64,000 bases of DNA from assembly GCF_016464305.1 (NCBI RefSeq), contig NZ_JAEIOJ010000003.1, positions 310,001-374,000 of the forward strand. The letters are read 5' to 3'. The translations under genes and the position numbers were made by a program. The notes below the pieces were generated by a model. That model was not told the DNA's origin. It made no database searches and worked only from the letters and a program-made list of their open reading frames with translations. The stretch is from Umezawaea beigongshangensis (GTDB lineage: Bacteria > Actinomycetota > Actinomycetes > Mycobacteriales > Pseudonocardiaceae). Positions 25,045 to 33,497 of this stretch are shown in pieces; within the stretch, counting starts at the first letter, position 1; every line of letters begins with the position of its first letter.

Positions 25045-25703
25045 TCAGGGTCGTGCTGGCCGACGACCAGGCGCTCGTGCGCGCCGGGTTCCGGCTGCTG
25101 CTGGAGACCGAGGACGGCTTCACCGTCGTCGGCGAGGCCGGCGACGGGGAGCGGGCCGTCGAGCTGGCCCGCGAGCACCGGCCCGACGTGGTCGTGATGG
25201 ACGTCAGGATGCCCGGCGTCGACGGACTGGAGGCGACCGGGCGCATCGCGGGCGACCCCGGTCTGGCGGGGGTGCGGGTGCTGGTGCTGACGACGTTCGA
25301 CGTCGACGAGTACGTGTTCGAGGCGCTGCGCGCCGGGGCCAGCGGGTTCCTGCTGAAGGACACCGAGCCGGTCGACCTGCTGCGCGCGCTGCGCGTCGTG
25401 GCGGCGGGGGACGCGCTGCTCGCGCCGAGCGTGACCCGCAGGCTCATCGCGGAGTACGCGGCACGCCCCGAGCACCGCCGGCCGGACCACGCGACGCTGC
25501 GGGAGCTGACGACGCGGGAGCGCGAGGTGCTGGCGCTGGTGGCGGGCGGGTTGTCCAACGACGAGATCGCGGCCCACCTGGTGATCAGCCCGGCGACGGC
25601 GCGCACGCACGTCAGCCGCACCATGGTCAAGGTGGGCGCGCGCGACCGCGCGCAACTGGTGGTGCTGGCCTACGAGTCGAAGCTGGTGGTTCCCCGGAGC
25701 TAG
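25041..25703 (+). CDS. Two-component response regulator, NarL/LuxR family
   Basis: A 220-residue regulator: receiver domain with phosphorylatable D54 (VVMDVRMPGVDG) and a LuxR helix-turn-helix near residues 155-215 (LTTREREVLALVAGGLSNDE). It is translationally coupled to the kinase upstream. The 3' end overlaps by 4 bp with the convergent gene at 25700-26074. Targets are unknown. Confidence 0.92.
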   Translation: MIRVVLADDQALVRAGFRLLLETEDGFTVVGEAGDGERAVELAREHRPDVVVMDVRMPGVDGLEATGRIAGDPGLAGVRVLVLTTFDVDEYVFEALRAGASGFLLKDTEPVDLLRALRVVAAGDALLAPSVTRRLIAEYAARPEHRRPDHATLRELTTREREVLALVAGGLSNDEIAAHLVISPATARTHVSRTMVKVGARDRAQLVVLAYESKLVVPRS

Positions 25704-26074
25704 GCGATGGCGCCGGGCGGCAGCTTCAGCCGGAACGGCAGCGTCGTCACCACGGCCAGGTCGGACGCCGTCCGCCGCATGAGCGTCGGCGCGTTGCGCG
25801 CGCCGGGCTCGGGGAGGTCGATCAACCGGTCCACGGCCTCGATCAGAGGCCCCTCGTAGATCCACACGGCCTGGGCCGGACGGCCGGAGTCGCGCACCAC
25901 GGGCAACCTGCCGGCGCGGGCCTCGGTCTCCGACCAGAACAGGATCGAGTCGATGAAGCCTCTGCGCTGCTTGAACGCCATGATCCGGTCGAGCTGGCCG
26001 TCGTCGTCCCGCAGGTGCAGGAACTGAAAGCCGCTTTCGCGCAACTCGATGACCTTGCTGAGCGCTTGGTCCAC
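25700..26074 (-). CDS. Conserved hypothetical protein (124 aa)
   Basis: A 124-residue soluble alpha/beta protein without a recognised domain (VDQALSKVIELRESGFQFLH, FKQRRGFIDSILFWSETEA). GTG 26074 has GAGGTAGGT about 6 nt upstream. It is transcribed divergently from the glycan operon through an AT-rich stretch at about 26110-26170, which is probably its promoter. Confidence 0.6.
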   Translation of the reverse strand: MDQALSKVIELRESGFQFLHLRDDDGQLDRIMAFKQRRGFIDSILFWSETEARAGRLPVVRDSGRPAQAVWIYEGPLIEAVDRLIDLPEPGARNAPTLMRRTASDLAVVTTLPFRLKLPPGAIA

Positions 26075-26109
26075 GGCGCACCTACCTCTTCGAGGTCCCC
26101 TGTAGGCAC

Positions 26110-26170
26110 AGGCAGTCGTATGACTCAAAATGATCGTACGCTAAGTGCACAATAGACCATAAGATCTAGG
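26110..26170. promoter_or_regulatory. AT-rich divergent promoter region
   Basis: This segment (tcaaaatgatcgtacgctaa and following) is markedly richer in A/T than its surroundings and lies upstream of the minus-strand hypothetical gene. On the minus strand TACGAT and TATTGT are possible -10 elements. The plus-strand operon has its own hexamer at 26325-26330. Confidence 0.35.
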
Positions 26171-26324
26171 CCGACCGGGTGTTGCAGCACGATCAACTCT
26201 GACTGTCCGTCCCCGTTTTCCTGCTGTTCATCTTCCGCGGCGAGCACGGCCCGACGCACGTGCGACGGGAGCGCGGCCGTCCGCGATTCGACCAGAACCT
26301 CGCGCGACCCCCTGCCCGGCTGAT

Positions 26325-26330
26325 TAGGCT
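26325..26330 (+). promoter_or_regulatory. -10 hexamer before the glycan operon
   Basis: TAGGCT ends 7 nt before GTG 26338; no Shine-Dalgarno is seen. Confidence 0.4.
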
Positions 26331-26337
26331 GCCGCTC

Positions 26338-27651
26338 GTGATGGTCGAACCGGGTGGTGCGCCTTCGCAGAAGAGGTCTGCGTTGCCCCCGCTCCACGAG
26401 TCGTTCCTGCCGCGCGAGCACGGGCTCTACCGCCCGCGCCACGGCACCCGCCAGGGCACCGCGCGCGGGGCGGCGGTCGTGTTCTTCTTCGTGCCGCTGC
26501 TGCTGCTCGTCCTGGGTGTGCGTCCCCCGGCCTTCGAGAACCGGGCGCTCGCCGCCTTCCCGTCCGTCACCGACGGCTGGGGCTTCTTCACCGGTTTCGA
26601 CCGCTGGGCCACCGATCACCTGCCGCTGCGCGACAGGGCGGTGACCGCGGCCGACGGCATCAGCCGCGGCGTGTTCGGCGAAGCGCCGAAGCTCCAGCGG
26701 AAGACCGACGTCGGCCCGGTCCAGGCCCCGCCCGCTGCGACGGAGCCGGAGGAGGACCGCGACACCCCGCTGCCGTCGGACTACCCGGCCGTGATCGAGG
26801 GACGCAGGGGGTGGCTCTACTACGGGGTGGACGTCCAGGGCGCGTGCACGCCGGACCTGCCGCTGGACGAGGTGATGAGCAGGCTCCAGCGGCTCCGCTC
26901 GGTCGTGGAGGGATCGGGACGGCAGTTCGTCCTCGTGGTCGCCCCGAACAAGACGACGATGGTGCCGGAGAACCTGCCCACCCAGTACTACGGCTCCGAG
27001 TGCGCCGAACCCGTCCGCGACGAGTTCTGGAACCGGATCAGCGCCGAGGCCGGAGCCGTGGACCTGCGTCCCGCCCTGCGCCAGGCGGCGGCCGAGGCGG
27101 GAGCGCCCGTCTACTCCAAGTACGACACGCACTGGACGCACGAGGGCGGGCTGGCCATGAGCCGGGCGGTCGCCGAGCAGGTCAAGCCGGGCGTGACCGC
27201 GACCTGGAAGATCTCGAAGGCCGACGTCAGCGAGGTCCCGGCCGACCTGCCCAAGCTCCTGGGGCAGAGCAAGAGCGTCTCCCTCCAGAACTACGACCTG
27301 GCTCCCGACGGTGCCAGGGTGCGCAGCAAGCCGGTCCCCAGGCCCCTGTCCAACGCGAAGCGCTTCGTCCAGCTGCCCGGAACCGGGCTGGTGAGCACGG
27401 GGGTGGCGATGATCGGCGACTCCTTCACCTACTACGTGCTGAGCGACGTGGTCGCGGCCTTCTCCGACATCACCGTGCAGGACAGCGACAAGATCCCCGC
27501 CGATCCGCGCGAGGTCGGCGAGCTGCTGGCGCAGCAGGACGTCGTCGTGGTCGAGGCGGCCGAGCGCACCCTCGTGAACGGGACGCACCCGCTGCTCAAC
27601 ACCGAGATCGTCGACGCGCTCGCCGCCGAGCTGGCCGAGCGGCCGAGGTGA
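26338..27651 (+). CDS. AlgX/AlgJ-like SGNH O-acetylation protein
   Basis: A 437-residue protein with one N-terminal membrane helix (about 44-62) and an extracytoplasmic SGNH-type domain like the alginate O-acetylation proteins AlgX/AlgJ. The catalytic set fits: D263 and H265 in YSKYDTHWTHEG, and S362 in MIGDSFTYY. In alginate and related systems such proteins move acetyl groups, supplied by a membrane acyltransferase, onto a polysaccharide. Here the likely acyl suppliers are the acyltransferase-3-like proteins at 33433-35669. GTG 26338 and ATG 26341 are adjacent; the -10-like TAGGCT supports 26338. It leads a three-gene glycan operon. Confidence 0.8.
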   Translation: MMVEPGGAPSQKRSALPPLHESFLPREHGLYRPRHGTRQGTARGAAVVFFFVPLLLLVLGVRPPAFENRALAAFPSVTDGWGFFTGFDRWATDHLPLRDRAVTAADGISRGVFGEAPKLQRKTDVGPVQAPPAATEPEEDRDTPLPSDYPAVIEGRRGWLYYGVDVQGACTPDLPLDEVMSRLQRLRSVVEGSGRQFVLVVAPNKTTMVPENLPTQYYGSECAEPVRDEFWNRISAEAGAVDLRPALRQAAAEAGAPVYSKYDTHWTHEGGLAMSRAVAEQVKPGVTATWKISKADVSEVPADLPKLLGQSKSVSLQNYDLAPDGARVRSKPVPRPLSNAKRFVQLPGTGLVSTGVAMIGDSFTYYVLSDVVAAFSDITVQDSDKIPADPREVGELLAQQDVVVVEAAERTLVNGTHPLLNTEIVDALAAELAERPR

Positions 27652-27692
27652 CGAGATCGGCGGACCCGTGCCGATCGTTCACCCGGTCTCAC

Positions 27693-27698
27693 TAGAGT
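27693..27698 (+). promoter_or_regulatory. -10 hexamer before the pyruvyl transferase gene
   Basis: TAGAGT ends 7 nt before GTG 27706, suggesting an internal leaderless promoter. Confidence 0.4.
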
Positions 27699-27705
27699 CG
27701 CCGAC

Positions 27706-29190
27706 GTGAGCAGCAGCGAGAACACTCGACCGACGGGCACGGTCGCGGTGTGGGGGACGTTCGACCTCGACAACTTCGGGGACCACCTCTTTCCGCGAGT
27801 GACCGAGCAGGAGATCACCCGACGCCTGGAGGGATGGCGGGTCAGGCCCTTCTCGCCGTACGGCGAGCAACACCCGTGCCGGATGGACGGGGGTTTCCTG
27901 GCCGAGGCGCTCGACGACTGGAGCCCCCTGCGCGTCGAGCAGCTCTCACGTCTCGCCGACCTCACGCTGATCGGCGGCGGGGAGATCATCCACTTCCAGG
28001 ACCACGTCCTGGCGGGGGCGTACCACGCCTCGGAGGAGAAGCTCGCCGCCAGGGCCCCCTCCCGCTACTTCGTGGACGGCCTGGGCGCGGACTTCGAGCG
28101 CGCGCACCCGGTGGTGTGGAACGCGGTCGGCATCCCGTTCGCCCCGGAACCCGCACAGGCCGGGATGATCAGGGACGCCGTCGAGCGCCGCGAGTACACC
28201 TCCGTGCGCGACGAGCTGTCCCTGGAGCGCCTGCGGGCCTGCGGTGTCGAGAAGGACGTCGCGGTCGTCCCCGACATCGGGTTCCTGCTGGACCGCCTGG
28301 TCGCGCCCGAGGTGCTCGACGAGCGCCTGCGCTACCTCAAGTTCATGGAGTGGTACCCCAGCGACCGCCCGGCGCTGATCGTGCACGCCAACCGCTCGGC
28401 CGTGCACCGCGCCGCCGAGGTGGCGAAGACGATCGAGTGGGCGCTGGACGAGGCCGTGTCCGCCGACGTCGTGCTGCTGGAGACCGGCCCCGTGCACGGT
28501 GACGGTCTCTTCGCGGACGCGCTCGCGGCACGCCTGACGGGCCGCCGGATCTACCGGTTGCCCGCCGGGCTGCCGCCCGAGGACGTGCTCGCGGCCGTCC
28601 ACGGTTCCGCCGGTGTGATCGCCATGAGCTTCCACGCCAACATCGCGGCCTTCGTCTTCGGCAAGCCGTGGGTCGTGCTCGACCTGAGCGACCAGAGCAA
28701 GCTCCGGGCGCTCGCCGAGACGATGGGAGCGCCGGACCAGCGCGCGGTGGACGCCGACACGCTCGCCAACGCCGTGCGCGCGGCGTTCGGGCGCACACCG
28801 GACCGGGAGCGGCTGCGCGCCCTCCAGGCGCGGGTCGACGCCCACTTCGACCGCGTGGCCGACATGGCCCTGCGCGCCCGCGAGGAACGCGGTGGCGACA
28901 CCGCGGCGCGGATCGCCGACCTCGACCGGCAGAACGGGCTGCTGCGGCAGGCGTACCAGCAGTTGCGCCGCCGCCAGTTCGCCGAGCGGGTCGCCCTGGT
29001 GACCGAGCTGGAGAAGACGCGGTCCGAGCTGGAGCAGATGCGGGCCCGCTGGAACTCCGCGGTGAGCGAGTTGCAGGACCGCGCGGCGCACGACAGCCGT
29101 GAGCTGGAAGCGCTGCGCAACACCAAGCTCGTCCGCTGGAGCGAGCCGGCCCGCACCGTCTACGGCCGGATCAGGAGGTCCGGATCGTGA
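27706..29190 (+). CDS. Polysaccharide pyruvyl transferase family protein with coiled-coil tail
   Basis: A 494-residue protein. The N-terminal part (about 10-385) is a GT-B-like polysaccharide pyruvyl transferase: WGTFDLDNFGDHLF, LIGGGEIIH (about 87-95), YTSVRDELSLERL and SFHANIAAFVFGKPWV. Relatives add pyruvate ketals from phosphoenolpyruvate to cell-wall or secreted glycans. The last 110 residues are a heptad-rich coiled coil (AERVALVTELEKTRSELEQM), probably for oligomerisation or tethering. GTG 27706 follows TAGAGT. The TGA overlaps the next gene (GTGA). Confidence 0.82.
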   Translation: MSSSENTRPTGTVAVWGTFDLDNFGDHLFPRVTEQEITRRLEGWRVRPFSPYGEQHPCRMDGGFLAEALDDWSPLRVEQLSRLADLTLIGGGEIIHFQDHVLAGAYHASEEKLAARAPSRYFVDGLGADFERAHPVVWNAVGIPFAPEPAQAGMIRDAVERREYTSVRDELSLERLRACGVEKDVAVVPDIGFLLDRLVAPEVLDERLRYLKFMEWYPSDRPALIVHANRSAVHRAAEVAKTIEWALDEAVSADVVLLETGPVHGDGLFADALAARLTGRRIYRLPAGLPPEDVLAAVHGSAGVIAMSFHANIAAFVFGKPWVVLDLSDQSKLRALAETMGAPDQRAVDADTLANAVRAAFGRTPDRERLRALQARVDAHFDRVADMALRAREERGGDTAARIADLDRQNGLLRQAYQQLRRRQFAERVALVTELEKTRSELEQMRARWNSAVSELQDRAAHDSRELEALRNTKLVRWSEPARTVYGRIRRSGS

Positions 29191-31145
29191 TCGACCCGGC
29201 CTACGACACCCCGGTCCCGCCACTGGTGTCGATCGTGCTCGTGTCCTACGGCGGCCGAGCCATGCTGAACCGCTGCCTCTACCTCGTGGAGCAGCACACG
29301 AGCGTGCCCCACGAGGTGATCGTCGTCGACAGCGGTTCGCTCGACGGCACCGACGAGTGGGTCGGCAAGCACCTGCGCGGAGCCCGCGGCCACGTGATCG
29401 GTCGCAACGTGGGCTTCGGCGCGGGGTCGAACCGAGGCGTGCTGGACGCGCGAGCGCCGTACGTCTGCTTCCTGAACGCCGACGTCGAGGTCTCGCCGGG
29501 CTGGCTCCAGCCGCTGGTCGACGTGCTCGACCGGCACCCGGAGACCGGCGCGGTGGCTCCGGTCCTGCGGGAGTCCTCCGGGGAGATCCAGGAGTTCGGC
29601 TCGGTCGTCGGCGCCGACGGGTGGTGCCGCGCCTGGGGCGACGGCGCACCCGTCGGCGACGAGGACGCCCTCTTCCCGCACGAGGTCGACTACGCCTCCG
29701 CGGCCTGCCTGCTCGTGCGGCGACGGGCCTTCAACGAGGTCGGCGGGTTCTCCACCGACTACGGCGTGGCCTACTTCGAGGACGTGGACCTCGCGTTCGG
29801 CCTGCGGGCCGCCGGGTGGAGCACGCGCGTCGAACCCCGCAGCACGGTCGTGCACCAGCGGCACGGCTCCTCCGACGGCAAGACCGCCAAGGAGCTGATG
29901 GAGCTCAACCACAGCACGTTCCTGCGGCGGTGGGGGTCCACTCTGGACGGCCGGCCGACGCTGCCGCCGAAGGGGGAGCGCCCGCACCTGTTCTACTTCG
30001 CGCGCGACGTGCTCGCCGACGAGCGCGTCCTCGTGGTCGACGACCGCGTGCCCAACGCCGACCGGGGCAGCGGCGACCCGCGGACGATGCGGTTGCTCGA
30101 AGCCCTCGCCGCGCCGGGACGCCGCGTCACGTTCCTCGCCCGCGACCGGCTGCGCGCCGAGGCGTACGCGCCCGGACTGCTGGAGCTCGGCGTGGAGGTG
30201 GTGTGGCAGCACGCCAACCCGTTCCAGGTCATGCGGGAACGAGCGGGCCTCTACGACGTCGCGTTCGTGATGCGGCCGCACAACTTCGAGTGGATCGCCG
30301 AGGCGCTGGCCGAGAGCCAGCCGCAGGCGGTGAAGGTGTACGACTCCGAGTCCCTGTTCCACCGCCGCGCGGAGCAGTACGTCGGTGTCGCGCGGAGCGA
30401 GTCCGCGCGCCGCGCCGCGCGCCGCGAGGCCGACGAGCTGCGGCGGCTGGAGGAGGCCGCGTTCCGCTGGGCCGACGTCGGTGTCTGCGTCACCGAGATC
30501 GAGGCGGACTGGGCGCGGTCGATCGCGCCGGACACCTCGATCCGCGTGGTGGGCTACCCCACGGACGTCTCACCCGCGGTGCCCGGTCTGGAGGACCGCA
30601 GCGGCATCTCGTTCTTCGGCGGTTTCATGGCGGGGCCGGGAAGCCCCAACGAGGTCGCGGTGCTGGAACTCGTCGGCGAGGTGCTGCCCGAGCTGTCGCG
30701 CACGCACCCCGACGTCCAGCTGTCGATCATCGGAGCCGACCCGACCCCGGACGTGCTGGCTCTGGAGTCCGACCGCGTCCAGGTGATCGGTCGCGTGCCC
30801 AGCCCGGCCCTGTGGCTGGGGCGTTCCCGGTTGCAGGTCGTCCCCATGCACCTCGGGGCGGGCATCAAGCTGAAGTTCCTCGACTCGATGGCGGCCGGGC
30901 TGCCGTTCGTGACGACGACCGTCGGCGCGGAGGGGCTGCGGCTCGGGGCGTTCGCCAAGCACCTCGTGGCCGACTCGCCCGCCGAGATGGCGGAGCTGGC
31001 CGCCGCGCTGCTGTCCGACGACGCCCTGTGGCTGGAGGCCCACCACGAGGTGCTGCGCATCGCCCGCGAGTGGTTCTCCTGGCGGGCGTTCCGCGGCGAG
31101 CTGGACGAGGTGCTCGTGGACTGCGGAGTGGCGCCGAGGTTCTGA
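29187..31145 (+). CDS. Bifunctional glycosyltransferase, GT2 fused to GT4
   Basis: A 652-residue fusion. Residues about 10-245 are a GT2 enzyme of rhamnosyltransferase type (SIVLVSYGGRAMLNRCL, NVGFGAGSNRGV, FLNADVEVSPGW with the metal-binding DxD-like NAD, YFEDVDLAFGLRAAGW). Residues about 275-645 are a GT-B glycosyltransferase (LVVDDRVPNADRGSGDPRTM, then VPMHLGAGIKLKFLDSMAAG, the nucleotide-sugar site). The fusion should add two sugars in sequence to one acceptor glycan. GTG 29187 overlaps the pyruvyl transferase stop. The operon ends at a perfect palindrome 4 bp after the stop. Confidence 0.88.
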   Translation: MIDPAYDTPVPPLVSIVLVSYGGRAMLNRCLYLVEQHTSVPHEVIVVDSGSLDGTDEWVGKHLRGARGHVIGRNVGFGAGSNRGVLDARAPYVCFLNADVEVSPGWLQPLVDVLDRHPETGAVAPVLRESSGEIQEFGSVVGADGWCRAWGDGAPVGDEDALFPHEVDYASAACLLVRRRAFNEVGGFSTDYGVAYFEDVDLAFGLRAAGWSTRVEPRSTVVHQRHGSSDGKTAKELMELNHSTFLRRWGSTLDGRPTLPPKGERPHLFYFARDVLADERVLVVDDRVPNADRGSGDPRTMRLLEALAAPGRRVTFLARDRLRAEAYAPGLLELGVEVVWQHANPFQVMRERAGLYDVAFVMRPHNFEWIAEALAESQPQAVKVYDSESLFHRRAEQYVGVARSESARRAARREADELRRLEEAAFRWADVGVCVTEIEADWARSIAPDTSIRVVGYPTDVSPAVPGLEDRSGISFFGGFMAGPGSPNEVAVLELVGEVLPELSRTHPDVQLSIIGADPTPDVLALESDRVQVIGRVPSPALWLGRSRLQVVPMHLGAGIKLKFLDSMAAGLPFVTTTVGAEGLRLGAFAKHLVADSPAEMAELAAALLSDDALWLEAHHEVLRIAREWFSWRAFRGELDEVLVDCGVAPRF

Positions 31146-31148
31146 TCG

Positions 31149-31194
31149 GAACGAGGAGGGGGACCGGGCGCGCGCCCGGTCCCCCTCCTCGTTC
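31149..31194. terminator. Perfect 46-bp palindromic bidirectional terminator
   Basis: Arms of 23 nt (31149-31171 and 31172-31194) are exact reverse complements, with no spacer. It ends the glycan operon on the plus strand and the membrane-anchored/acyltransferase set on the minus strand. Confidence 0.85.
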
Positions 31195-31202
31195 GACGTC
31201 CG

Positions 31203-32369
31203 TCAGCCGGCCGGGAACTCGTCCACCTGGCGCTGGAGCAGCGTCTTGTACGCCTTGGAGGCCACGTCCTCCGACGGCGCGTACGACTCGACCCGCACCA
31301 CGAACCCGTCTGTGACGTAGTGGGCCCGGTACGTGGCGGTCTTGTTCACGTCGGTGAGCGGCAGGTGCCGTCCCAGGACGCCGGTCGGGCTGTCGTTCAG
31401 CGCTTCGAAGCTGGCCGCCTGGTACAGCTCGTCCACCTGCGTCAGCACCGCGGCGGCGTCGTTCGCCTTGAACGCCCAGATGCCCTGGACGAGACCCGTG
31501 TTCTCGTCCCTGCTGACGACGAAGCGGACCTCGGTCACCCCGGCCTGCTGGAGGATCTGCGCCTCCTCGACCGTGGGGACCTTCGCGTCGAGCGCCGCCT
31601 GGATGGGCAGGCTCTTGAACTGCACGGTCTTGCTCGGCAGTTCGACGAACGGACCGTCCGGCACCTTCTTGGGCACGGTGGTCGTGGTCGTCGGCGCGGG
31701 CTGCGCGGTGTTCGTGTCGCCCGTACCGCCGCTGCCGTTCCTGCCCCAGATGAAGTAGGCGCCGACGCCCGCGCCGACGAGCAGCACGAGGACCAGCACG
31801 ATCGCGATGATCTTCCCCTTGCCGCCGCCGGTGCCCTCGTCGAAGACCTCCGGCCCCTGCTTGACGCCCCAGGCGCTCGCGGCGTCGAGCGAGGGGAAGT
31901 CGGTGTTGCCCCAGGGCGGAGCGGAGGAGTTGCCCCAGTTCGGCGCGTTGGGCGGGCCGGGCACCTGCTGCGCCGGGAAACCGCCGCTCTGTGCCGCTCC
32001 CTGGTTGCCGATCCCCGGAACGACCTGGGTGCGGTCGGAGTCCTGCGGGCCGTTGGTGCGCACGACCTGCGTGCGTTCCGCGTCCTGCGGGCCGTTGGTG
32101 CGCACGACCTGCGTGCGTTCCGCGTTGTCCTGCGGCTGGCCGCCGCTCTGCGCAGCGCCCTGACCGCCGCCCGGCGTCGCGTCCGGAGGACCCGCCTGCC
32201 AGGAGAAGGGGGGCGGGAACGGCGATCGTGATTGCGGCGCGGGTGGTTCTGCGGCCGACGGAGCCGCGGACGCGAGCAGCTCGTCACGACGGCGCCGGTA
32301 CTCGTCCGCGGAGATACTCCCGCCAGCCAGCGCGCTGTCGAGCTCTTGCAAGTCCTCTTGCCAGGACAT
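31203..32369 (-). CDS. Membrane-anchored paralogue 1 with SHOCT-like N terminus and ERTQVV repeats
   Basis: A 388-residue protein of an unrecognised family. Order: an amphipathic SHOCT-like helical pair (1-35, SWQEDLQELDSALAGGSISA), a Pro/Gly/Gln linker with ERTQVV at 84-89 and 98-103 and DRTQVV at 112-117, QGPEVF (171-176), one membrane helix (187-208), then an extracellular domain (about 236-388) ending VRVESYAPSEDVASKAYK. Topology should be inside-N, outside-C. A 42-bp exact DNA duplication encodes two of the motifs. ATG 32369 has GGGAGGGG upstream. The extracellular domain matches those of 32484-33497 and 35802-36425. Confidence 0.75.
   Translation of the reverse strand: MSWQEDLQELDSALAGGSISADEYRRRRDELLASAAPSAAEPPAPQSRSPFPPPFSWQAGPPDATPGGGQGAAQSGGQPQDNAERTQVVRTNGPQDAERTQVVRTNGPQDSDRTQVVPGIGNQGAAQSGGFPAQQVPGPPNAPNWGNSSAPPWGNTDFPSLDAASAWGVKQGPEVFDEGTGGGKGKIIAIVLVLVLLVGAGVGAYFIWGRNGSGGTGDTNTAQPAPTTTTTVPKKVPDGPFVELPSKTVQFKSLPIQAALDAKVPTVEEAQILQQAGVTEVRFVVSRDENTGLVQGIWAFKANDAAAVLTQVDELYQAASFEALNDSPTGVLGRHLPLTDVNKTATYRAHYVTDGFVVRVESYAPSEDVASKAYKTLLQRQVDEFPAG
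32041..32124. repeat. Exact 42-bp direct repeat inside a coding region
   Basis: Bases 32041-32082 and 32083-32124 are identical. On the minus strand they encode two copies of the 14-residue unit DAERTQVVRTNGPQ in the linker of the 31203-32369 protein. Perfect identity suggests recent duplication. Confidence 0.9.
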
Positions 32370-32483
32370 CTGCGCCCCTCCCGGTGAAACTCAGGCAGAG
32401 GCCATTCTCACCGATGGCCTCCGCCACTCGTGTTCCGCCTCCCGGATCGCAACCTCCTTGTGAGAACCGGGGGCGGCACACCA

Positions 32484-33497
32484 CTACTTCGCCGGCACCT
32501 TCGCGATCACCTGGTCGAGGAACGCGGTGAACGCCGCCTGCGCCTCCTGCTCCCCGAACGCCTTCGGAGCCGCCGTCCCCACCCTGATCGTCGTGCTGCC
32601 CATGACGTAGACCGCGCGGAACAGGAACTGGTCCTGGTGCTGCCCCTTCGTGGTGGACACGCTCTCCGGGACGTCCTGCGCCTGGAAGGGGGTGAGGCCG
32701 ATGGTGGTGTGCGTCTGGATGAAGGCGTTGCCGAGCTCGATCGCGGCGTCCTCGTCCTTCGCGCCGAACACCGCGACCGCGTAGCCGAGCCCGCGGTCCG
32801 ACCCCGACTTCTGCACGACGTCCGTCACGCCCGCCGTCTGCGCGGCCTTGAAGTCGGCCTCTCCCAGAACCTTGCGGTTCTTGGCGTCGTCGACGCCGTA
32901 CTCGCCGGTGTTCGCGTTGGGCTTGCCGGGCGGGTCGGGCAGGTCGTCGAGCCCCGGCGTCCGCGCCTGCTCGGCCGTCGTGGACGTCTGCTGGGCGGCC
33001 GGGGTGGTATTGCCGTCCCTGAAGCCGAACCACCACGTGGAACCGCCGACGAGCGCCAGCACCAGCACGGCGACGAGCACCCACAGCCCGGTCCGCTTCT
33101 TCCCCGTCGCCTCGAAGACCTCGGGACCCTGCATGCCCTGGTTCCAGGGCGTGCCCTGCTGGAAGCCCTGCTGTTGCTGCTGGGCGGCCCAGGGCGGTGG
33201 GGTGGCCTGCTGCTGCTGGCCGCCCGCCGGTGGCCAGTTGTTCGGGGGCGGGGGGAAGGCCGGCGGCCGGATGAACGCGGTGGCCCCAGCGTCTCCCGAC
33301 GTGACCACCTGGGTCCGCTCCGCGTCGCCGGACGGCTCCTGGTTCCCGGGAGCCTGCGCCTGCCAGCGCAGGCCCTGAGGCGCCCCGCCGGTCGCGCTCG
33401 CCAGCACCTCGTCACGGCGTGCCCGGTGCTGATCAGGCGATATCTGCCCCTTGGCGAGCGCTTCGTCCAGCGTCCGCACCTCGTCCTGCCAGCCCAT
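32484..33497 (-). CDS. Membrane-anchored paralogue 2 with SHOCT-like N terminus
   Basis: A 337-residue relative of the 31203-32369 protein with the same order: SHOCT-like helices (1-35, GWQDEVRTLDEALAKGQIS), a Gln/Pro-rich linker with one ERTQVV (60-65), QGPEVF (123-128), one membrane helix (about 137-157) and an extracellular domain ending FRAVYVMGSTTIRVGTAAP. ATG 33497 is chosen because GGAGG lies 9 nt upstream; an in-frame start at 33533 would extend it into the acyltransferase tail. It overlaps the acyltransferase gene by 65 bp and is probably co-transcribed with it. Function unknown. Confidence 0.75.
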   Translation of the reverse strand: MGWQDEVRTLDEALAKGQISPDQHRARRDEVLASATGGAPQGLRWQAQAPGNQEPSGDAERTQVVTSGDAGATAFIRPPAFPPPPNNWPPAGGQQQQATPPPWAAQQQQQGFQQGTPWNQGMQGPEVFEATGKKRTGLWVLVAVLVLALVGGSTWWFGFRDGNTTPAAQQTSTTAEQARTPGLDDLPDPPGKPNANTGEYGVDDAKNRKVLGEADFKAAQTAGVTDVVQKSGSDRGLGYAVAVFGAKDEDAAIELGNAFIQTHTTIGLTPFQAQDVPESVSTTKGQHQDQFLFRAVYVMGSTTIRVGTAAPKAFGEQEAQAAFTAFLDQVIAKVPAK

